DNA from: Kitasatospora purpeofusca
GTDB taxonomy: Bacteria > Actinomycetota > Actinomycetes > Streptomycetales > Streptomycetaceae
Length of the DNA: 64,000 nucleotides
NCBI RefSeq assembly: GCF_000718025.1
Contig: NZ_JODS01000001.1
Coordinates: forward strand, 496,001-560,000
Direction of reading: 5' to 3'
Made by a program: the position numbers and the translations under genes. Positions 59,278 to 64,000 of the stretch are shown here, one piece after another (the first letter of the stretch is position 1; every line of letters starts with the position of its first letter). The notes under the pieces are model-generated. The model saw only the letters and a program-made list of their open reading frames with translations, was not told the DNA's origin and searched no databases.

Positions 59278-59838
59278 GTGACCACTACGACCACCTACAT
59301 CGCCTTCCTGCGCGCCGTGAACGTGGGCGGCCGGACGGTGCGGATGGAGCGGCTGCGCGCGCTCTTCGCCGAGCTGGGCCTGGAGCGCGTCGGCTCATAC
59401 ATCCAGAGCGGCAACGTGTTCTTCACCGCCGAGGCCACCGACGCGGCGGCCCGGGCCGCGCTCACCGAGCGGATCGAGCGGCACCTGGCCGAACAGCTGG
59501 GCTTCCCGGTACCGGTGCTGCTGCGCACGGTGGACGAGGTCCAGGCGGTGCTGGACGCCGAGCCGTTCGCGGAGGTCGAGGTGACGCCGGAGGTCAGGCT
59601 CACGCTGAACTTCCTCTCCGAGCCGCTGCCCGCGGACTTCCCGCTCCCCTACACCTCGCCGAAGGGCGACTACGAGGTACTCGGCGCCGATCCCGGCACC
59701 GCGTTCGTCGTGGTGCACCTGAAGAACGGCAAGTGGGTCACCACCGGCAATCTCTTCGGGAAGTCCTACCAGGGGGCGGTGACCTCGCGCTTCCTGCACA
59801 CCACGGTCAAGATCGTGGCGGCCGCGCGCAAGACCTGA
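59278..59838 (+). CDS. DUF1697 family protein
   Basis: 186 aa, GTG start. The DUF1697 pattern is clear: TYIAFLRAVNVGGRTVRMER, GLERVGSYIQSGNVFF, and GKWVTTGNLFGKSYQGAVTSRF near the end. The family is widespread and cytoplasmic with no known activity. It is placed between the divergent PNPOx-like gene and the DUF1707-FHA gene, 91 bases upstream of the latter on the same strand. Confidence 0.92.
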   Translation: MTTTTTYIAFLRAVNVGGRTVRMERLRALFAELGLERVGSYIQSGNVFFTAEATDAAARAALTERIERHLAEQLGFPVPVLLRTVDEVQAVLDAEPFAEVEVTPEVRLTLNFLSEPLPADFPLPYTSPKGDYEVLGADPGTAFVVVHLKNGKWVTTGNLFGKSYQGAVTSRFLHTTVKIVAAARKT

Positions 59839-59929
59839 GCCGCACCGGCGGACCCGGCGGACCCGCAGCCGGCGGACCGGCAGCCCGGGGAATCTGGACA
59901 GGTCGGCGGGGGCACCCGAGAATCGGTCC

Positions 59930-60475
59930 ATGATGTCGCGTGAGAACCGGACACAGGTGGTCCGGCCGTCCGAGGCCGAGCGGGAGCGGGCCCTCGACGC
60001 GTTGCGGGAGGGCGCCGGGAACGGCCGGCTGTCGCACGACACCTTTCTGGGCCGGCTGGACCTCGTGCTCCGTGCGAGCAGCCGGGCCGAACTGAAGTCC
60101 GTGATGGCCGACCTGCCGGCCGGGAACCCGGTCGGACGGTTCCTGCTGCGCGCGGTGGGCCGGGTCTCCGCCTTCGGCGTGCGCCTGGGCGGGGCCTGGC
60201 GGGCCGAGCGGCTGCCGGGGCTGAGCCTCCCCCACTCCGGGGGCGGGCAGTTGACGATCGGCCGGTTCCCCGGATCCGGGCTGCGGCTGAACGACGCCTC
60301 GGTCTCGCGACACCACGCCGAACTGCGCCGGGAGGGCGACGGCTGGGTGCTGTACGACCTGGGCTCGACCAACGGCACCCATGTGAACGGCTACCGGATC
60401 GTCGGCGGCATCCGGGTCCGCCCCGGCGACCAGGTGCGCTTCGGCAACCTGGAGTTCCGCCTCGCCACCGGCTGA
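59930..60475 (+). CDS. DUF1707 and FHA domain protein
   Basis: 181 aa. The N-terminal DUF1707 (SHOCT-like) motif is RPSEAERERALDALREGAGN and GRLSHDTFLGRLDLVLRA. The C-terminal FHA domain has LTIGRFPGSGLRLNDASVSR, HHAELRREGDGWVLYDLGST and NGTHVNGYRI, the phosphothreonine-recognition set. It may be a Ser/Thr kinase signalling adaptor, but no kinase gene is adjacent. It is soluble, with no membrane helix. Confidence 0.92.
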   Translation: MMSRENRTQVVRPSEAERERALDALREGAGNGRLSHDTFLGRLDLVLRASSRAELKSVMADLPAGNPVGRFLLRAVGRVSAFGVRLGGAWRAERLPGLSLPHSGGGQLTIGRFPGSGLRLNDASVSRHHAELRREGDGWVLYDLGSTNGTHVNGYRIVGGIRVRPGDQVRFGNLEFRLATG

Positions 60476-60476
60476 C

Positions 60477-60502
60477 CCGCCCCGCCCCTCGGCCCGGGGC
60501 GG
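60477..60502. terminator. Terminator between the FHA and DUF1152 genes
   Basis: A 7-8-bp GC stem (60477-60484 with 60495-60502), followed by a second GCCCGG/CCGGGC hairpin at 60518-60532, between convergent genes. Confidence 0.6.
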
Positions 60503-60540
60503 TCGCGCGGGACGGAGGCCCGGCGGCCGGGCCCGGCGTG

Positions 60541-61503
60541 TCAGTGGGGGAACTGCCGCGGTGGCCGCTGGACGGGCAACGAGTCCTGGAAGTCGCCGAT
60601 GGCGGTGGCGACCTGGCGCATCAGGACCGTCCGCTCCAGCCGGTCGAGGTAGCGGTGCTCGGCGACCAGCGCCTCCACGGTGACCCCGAAGTAGAGCGTC
60701 ATCAGCGGATTGACGAAGAGCTTGCCGCCCTTGGTGCGGTCGGTGAACCGGACGTCGCCGAACTGGCCGCGCAGCGCGGCCGCCACCGAGCCCTGGACGA
60801 TGCTCGGGTGCTCGGGGAACGCCGCCCGGGCGTGCTCCACGGCGTCCAGGTAGAGCGTCCCCTCCCGGCTGTCGCGCGGGACGGAGAAGGCGCCGAGGTA
60901 GCCGCCGGCCCGGTCGATCGCTGCGAGGTTCTCCAGAACCAGGGAGTGGTTGACGCCGTGGTGGGCGTCGATGCCGAAACCGAGGCAGGCGACCAGCCGT
61001 TCGGGGACCTCGGTGAGCCCGGCGACGGCGGCGAGGCTGGTCATGTCCTCCTCCGGCGTGCCGAGGCCCGCCTCGTCGCCGCGCATCAGGATGTCGGTGC
61101 CGCCGTCGACCAGCAGGAGGGCGTCGATGCCGAGTCGCTCGACGAGGGACCGGTAGGCCGCCCGCAGCGGCTGCACCCCGGTCCTGGGGAACGCCCAGAC
61201 CTCGTCGGGCATGTCGTGCAGCCGGAGCCAGCGGGCGAGCGTCCGCTCGGGGAAGTAGCCCTCCGGGGCCGGGGTGTCGGGCCGGACCAGGGCCAGGTCG
61301 CTCTCCTGCCAGACCTCGGCGGGCAGGGCGTGGAGCTCGCTGAAGGAGAGGTTGGCCAGGTGCACCTCCTTGCCCGCGGCCCGCAGGGCGAGGGCGAGCG
61401 GCAGGCCCGCGTAGACGTCGAAGCCGCCGCCCGCGCCGGCGATCAGGATGCGCTCGGCGGCCAGCAGACGGGTGATCAGCGGGGGCTGGAGGAGAGAGGC
61501 CAT
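60541..61503 (-). CDS. DUF1152 domain protein
   Basis: 320 aa. The nucleotide-binding-like N-terminus is RILIAGAGGGFDVYAGLPLA. Other conserved parts are LLLVDGGTDILMRGDEAGLG, CLGFGIDAHHGVNHSLVLEN and KLFVNPLMTLYFGV near the C-terminus. DUF1152 proteins are uncharacterised; the GGGFD motif suggests a Rossmann-like fold. It is divergent from the DUF6891 gene. Confidence 0.92.
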   Translation of the reverse strand: MASLLQPPLITRLLAAERILIAGAGGGFDVYAGLPLALALRAAGKEVHLANLSFSELHALPAEVWQESDLALVRPDTPAPEGYFPERTLARWLRLHDMPDEVWAFPRTGVQPLRAAYRSLVERLGIDALLLVDGGTDILMRGDEAGLGTPEEDMTSLAAVAGLTEVPERLVACLGFGIDAHHGVNHSLVLENLAAIDRAGGYLGAFSVPRDSREGTLYLDAVEHARAAFPEHPSIVQGSVAAALRGQFGDVRFTDRTKGGKLFVNPLMTLYFGVTVEALVAEHRYLDRLERTVLMRQVATAIGDFQDSLPVQRPPRQFPH

Positions 61504-61568
61504 CGAGGGACGGTAGCACCGGGCGGCACGCCCCGGCCGTTGAAGGAGGCGGGTGCTTGGATGCGGGT

Positions 61569-62171
61569 ATGGACCAGGAGACCGTACAGAGCACCCTTGC
61601 CGACGAGGTACTGCGGGACGCCGAGGAGCGGGCCCGCGAACTGATCCGGTGCGGCTTCCAGGAGCCGGACGAGATAGCCGAGTCCCTGGTCGAGGTCCTC
61701 GACGACCAGGGACTGACGATGGAGGAGGCGGAGCGGATCGTCGCTCCGCTGTGGCGGGCGCGGCTGGAGGAGCAGGCCTCCTGGCCGGAGACGACCGACG
61801 TCGACCGGTTGGAGGCCGCCTTCGACGCCCTGGAGGAGCTGGGCATCGTCGCCGCGATGGACTTCACCTGCTGTGCGAGCTGCGGTTACGCCGAGATCGG
61901 GGGCGAGGCCGAGGAGGACTCGCGGGGCTTTGTGTTCTTCCATCAGCAGGACACCGAACGGGCGGCCGACGGCGGTGCGTTGATGCTGCGGTACGGCGGG
62001 TTCCAGCTGGACGGCGAGTCGACGGAGGCCGCCGTGCGGCGGACGGCCGAGGTCGGGCGCGCGGTGGTGGCGGCGTTGACGGCGGCCGGGCTGCCCTCGG
62101 AGTGGGACGGTGCGCCGGAGACGGCGATCGAGGTCACGCCGATCACCTGGCTCAACCGCCTGCCGGAGTAG
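61569..62171 (+). CDS. DUF6891 family protein
   Basis: 200 aa from ATG 61569 (TTG 61557 is weaker). It is acidic and helical in its first half; the central FTCCASCGYAEIGGEAEED has a CC-x2-C cluster, and YGGFQLDGESTEAAVRRTAE with ITWLNRLP lies near the end. This matches the DUF6891 family of unknown function. The cysteine cluster could bind zinc, which is unproven. Confidence 0.85.
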   Translation: MDQETVQSTLADEVLRDAEERARELIRCGFQEPDEIAESLVEVLDDQGLTMEEAERIVAPLWRARLEEQASWPETTDVDRLEAAFDALEELGIVAAMDFTCCASCGYAEIGGEAEEDSRGFVFFHQQDTERAADGGALMLRYGGFQLDGESTEAAVRRTAEVGRAVVAALTAAGLPSEWDGAPETAIEVTPITWLNRLPE

Positions 62172-62219
62172 CGGCGCTCCACGACCGGGCCCGCCGGGTC
62201 GAGCGGGGCCGACGGGCGG

Positions 62220-62696
62220 TCAGCGGACGACGTGGAGTTCGGCGGTGTGCTCCTGCGCGTCGGCATGGCGCAGGGTGATCTTCGCGGAGCCGACGCTGGT
62301 CTCGACGTCCTCGGTGAGGGTCTTGGTGTCCTCGCCGAGCTTGACCTCGGCCGTGGTGTCGGTGATCCGGCCCACGGTGAGGCTGAGGGTCTTGTCGCCG
62401 CCGAAGACCTCGACGGTGTGGGTGCTGTCGGCCTTCTCGGTGTGCACGGCGACATCGCAGCTGTTGTCGTTGAGGCAGAGCGAGACACCACCCTTGCAGG
62501 CGGTGAGGCCGGCGCCGAGCAGCAGCACGGCGCCGACCGCGAGGGCGGCCGAGCGGACGGCCGGCCTGCGGCGGCGACTGGTGGACAGGCCGCCGGGAAG
62601 ACCACCGGGAAGGTCGGTGGCCGGACCGGCGGGCAGGTCGGTGGAGCGGAGTCCGGGGCGGTGCTCCGGGGGCGGGTTCGCGGGTGCACTCGTCAT
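62220..62696 (-). CDS. Small lipoprotein of unknown function
   Basis: 158 aa from ATG 62696; the longer frame to 62996 overlaps the TetR gene and is rejected. A Pro-rich cytoplasmic N-terminus of about 45 residues precedes a hydrophobic helix ending in the lipobox LTAC, so lipidation near residue 67 is likely. The mature part is about 90 residues, beta-rich in style, with CLNDNSCD as a possible disulfide pair. No family was recognised. It lies downstream of the TetR gene on the same strand, separated by 142 bases. Confidence 0.8.
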   Translation of the reverse strand: MTSAPANPPPEHRPGLRSTDLPAGPATDLPGGLPGGLSTSRRRRPAVRSAALAVGAVLLLGAGLTACKGGVSLCLNDNSCDVAVHTEKADSTHTVEVFGGDKTLSLTVGRITDTTAEVKLGEDTKTLTEDVETSVGSAKITLRHADAQEHTAELHVVR

Positions 62697-62838
62697 GGCT
62701 CCGACGGTAGGCGCGCGCCGCCGACCGGCCATCGGCCGTCGGCGGCACCCGGCCCCTGGCCCTCCCCCGAGCCTCCGGGCCGCCCCCACCCGGACGTCGT
62801 GCGGGGTGAATCCCCTAGGGGACAGCGGGAGTTGCCGC

Positions 62839-63498
62839 TCAGGACGGGTCCGGGGGCGAGGGTTCCGGGCGGAGCGAGGCCTCGACGCCGGCCACGACGA
62901 TCGCCAGGCCGCGCTCGAAGCGCCGCTCGAAGTCCCCGAAGAGCTCCCGGCTCGCGGCCGCGGCGAGCGGGTGTCCGGGATCGATGGCGGCGGCACGCCG
63001 GTCCGGGTCGTAGTCGGGCGCCCGCTCCCCCGGCACCGGGTGGACGGCCTGCTCCTCGATCACGAACCCGGTGGTGAACGCGTACGCGGTGGTGAAGGCC
63101 AGGACGGCGTCGGCGAGTTCGAACCCGGCCCGGCGGAAGGCGGCGAGCAGGGCCTCCTGTCCCTCGGCGTGCCCGTAGTCGGTGAGCCGGGTGCCACTGA
63201 AGACCTTGGCGCCGTCCCGGTAGCCGAGCAGCGCGGTGCGCAGGGTGCGGCAGGTGGTGGTGATCGCCTCCTGCCAGTTCCCCGGGAGGGTGACCGGCCC
63301 GGCGTACATCCGGCGGAGCATCTCGGTGGCCATCTCGTCCAGCAGCGCCTGCTTGTTGGCGAAGTGCCAGTACAGCGCGGGCGCCTTGACGTCCAGCTCG
63401 GTGGCGATCCGGCGCAGGGTGAGGCCCTCCAGCCCGGTCTCGTCGAGCAGGCGCAGGGCGGCGTCGACCACCTGGGCGCGGTCCAGCTTCGGCGGCAT
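62839..63498 (-). CDS. TetR-family repressor (TetR_C class)
   Basis: 219 aa. The N-terminal HTH covers residues about 24-45 (LTLRRIATELDVKAPALYWH), nearly the tetracycline-repressor type, and the ligand domain resembles TetR_C in WQEAITTTCRTLRTALLGYR and YAFTTGFVIEEQAV. It is divergent from the FAD monooxygenase gene, and two palindromic sites lie between them. It is therefore expected to repress the monooxygenase until an aromatic ligand binds. Confidence 0.94.
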   Translation of the reverse strand: MPPKLDRAQVVDAALRLLDETGLEGLTLRRIATELDVKAPALYWHFANKQALLDEMATEMLRRMYAGPVTLPGNWQEAITTTCRTLRTALLGYRDGAKVFSGTRLTDYGHAEGQEALLAAFRRAGFELADAVLAFTTAYAFTTGFVIEEQAVHPVPGERAPDYDPDRRAAAIDPGHPLAAAASRELFGDFERRFERGLAIVVAGVEASLRPEPSPPDPS

Positions 63499-63583
63499 GT
63501 CGCGCCCTTCCTTCCGTGACGGCCGGCCGCCTTTCGCGGCGACGGGGCCGCCCGGCGCAGCCCTGCGGTGCGACGGTGCGGCA

Positions 63584-63613
63584 TTGACAACTTAACACCG
63601 TTAAGCCCATGCT
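63584..63613 (+). promoter_or_regulatory. Predicted monooxygenase promoter
   Basis: A consensus -35 TTGACA at 63584-63589 and a weak -10 CATGCT at 63608-63613 (18-base spacing). The first TetR operator lies in the spacer, so bound repressor would block polymerase. Confidence 0.6.
63591..63605. promoter_or_regulatory. TetR operator 1
   Basis: Perfect palindrome CTTAAC-3-GTTAAG, located between the -35 and -10 of the monooxygenase promoter. Confidence 0.85.
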
Positions 63614-63628
63614 TCCGGACGTCAGCTA

Positions 63629-63643
63629 CTTAACAACGTTAAG
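63629..63643. promoter_or_regulatory. TetR operator 2, overlapping the ribosome site
   Basis: A second CTTAAC-3-GTTAAG palindrome, 38 bases after the first. Its right arm runs into AAGGAG (63641-63646), the monooxygenase ribosome site. Confidence 0.85.
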
Positions 63644-63654
63644 GAGAGTGTGCG

Positions 63655-64000
63655 ATGACGCACGCCCCGACCCGGACCGAGGTCCTCGTTGTCGGCGCCG
63701 GCCCGACCGGCCTGACCCTCGCCTGCGACCTGGCCCGGCGCGGAGTCTCCGCGCTGCTGGTCGAGCAGGCGGGGGCGCTGTTCCCCGGCTCGCGCGGCAA
63801 GGGGCTCCAGCCCCGGACCCAGGAGGTCTTCGAGGACCTCGGCCTGCTCACCGCCGTCCGTGCCGCCGGCCGGCCCTACCCCCGGATGCTGAACTGGGAG
63901 GACGGCGAACCGCAGGGCGAGTGGGACCTCGTCGGGGGCCCCGGGCCGGTCGTCCCGGACCCGACCGTGCCGTTCCCCTCGGTCTGGATGCTCCCGCAGT
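63655..64000 (+). CDS. FAD-dependent aromatic monooxygenase (partial)
   Basis: The first 115 codons; the gene continues past the window. The ATG at 63655 has AAGGAG at 63641. The N-terminal FAD motif is EVLVVGAGPTGLTLACDLAR, followed by LLVEQAGALFPGSRGKGLQP, typical of PheA/TetX/rifampicin-monooxygenase-like flavoproteins. These hydroxylate aromatic compounds or antibiotics using NADPH and O2. The divergent TetR and paired operators indicate substrate induction. The specific substrate cannot be read from this fragment. Confidence 0.92.
   Translation, partial: MTHAPTRTEVLVVGAGPTGLTLACDLARRGVSALLVEQAGALFPGSRGKGLQPRTQEVFEDLGLLTAVRAAGRPYPRMLNWEDGEPQGEWDLVGGPGPVVPDPTVPFPSVWMLPQ

Noticed and set aside
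1..64000. Mobile elements, prophage, tRNA or rRNA genes
   Set aside because: No transposase, integrase or phage genes, no cloverleaf-like tRNA sequence and no rRNA segments were recognised on either strand by eye.

Overview
The window is chromosomal DNA of a high-GC actinomycete, almost certainly Streptomycetaceae (Streptomyces or Kitasatospora). The evidence is strong third-position G/C bias in every accepted gene, many GTG starts with GGAGG-type ribosome sites, a GlnR box in front of glnA, PspAA, DUF4191 and DUF3043 proteins, and an NsdA-like TPR regulator. No rRNA, tRNA, transposase, CRISPR array or prophage gene was seen. The gene order of much of the left part recalls, from memory, the Mycobacterium tuberculosis block Rv2193-Rv2220.

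Region by region. 0-9 kb is the terminal respiratory chain. The tail of ctaE and qcrC-qcrA-qcrB run rightward and ctaC-ctaD-ctaF run leftward; a GntR regulator and an L,D-transpeptidase lipoprotein lie between them. 9-16 kb holds a cysteine desulfurase fused to a TusA-like domain, a PfkB/adenosine kinase, a small unknown protein, a lipoprotein, the Fe-S carrier ErpA, a double GNAT protein, and a PLP decarboxylase with an Lrp-type regulator. 16-27 kb holds a quinone reductase, nadA, pspA with pspAA, a DUF3043 protein, a methyltransferase, cobU-cobT-cobS and pepA. 27-31 kb holds lpdA and the two-lipoyl-domain E2 sucB. 31-34.4 kb has small conserved genes and a TIGR01777 epimerase.

34.8-44.5 kb looks like a lineage-specific insert between the epimerase and lipB. 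It carries an FAD amine-oxidase-like protein, a CPA2 antiporter, an NsdA-like regulator, and a 3-hydroxybutyrate dehydrogenase followed by an MHS transporter and a GAF-PucR activator. 44.5-50.2 kb returns to the conserved block: lipB, lipA, DUF4191, RDD and glnA. 50.4-64 kb is accessory: an MFS exporter divergent from a GlxA-type AraC regulator, FMN-binding split-barrel proteins, a large LuxR/STAND regulator, an orphan P450, an ArsC-like protein, DUF1697, a DUF1707-FHA protein, DUF1152, DUF6891, a lipoprotein, and a TetR repressor divergent from an FAD monooxygenase that runs off the window.

Functionally, the left two thirds link electron transport (bcc-aa3 supercomplex), Fe-S and sulfur supply, NAD synthesis, cobalamin assembly, lipoate synthesis with its E2/E3 clients, and glutamine synthesis. 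No clearly unprecedented multi-gene system was found. The most interesting leads are the desulfurase-TusA fusion beside the oxidase genes, the hydroxybutyrate/PucR cluster in the insert, a 27-bp-stem hairpin before pepA, several intergenic tandem repeats, and the paired operators of the TetR/monooxygenase locus.
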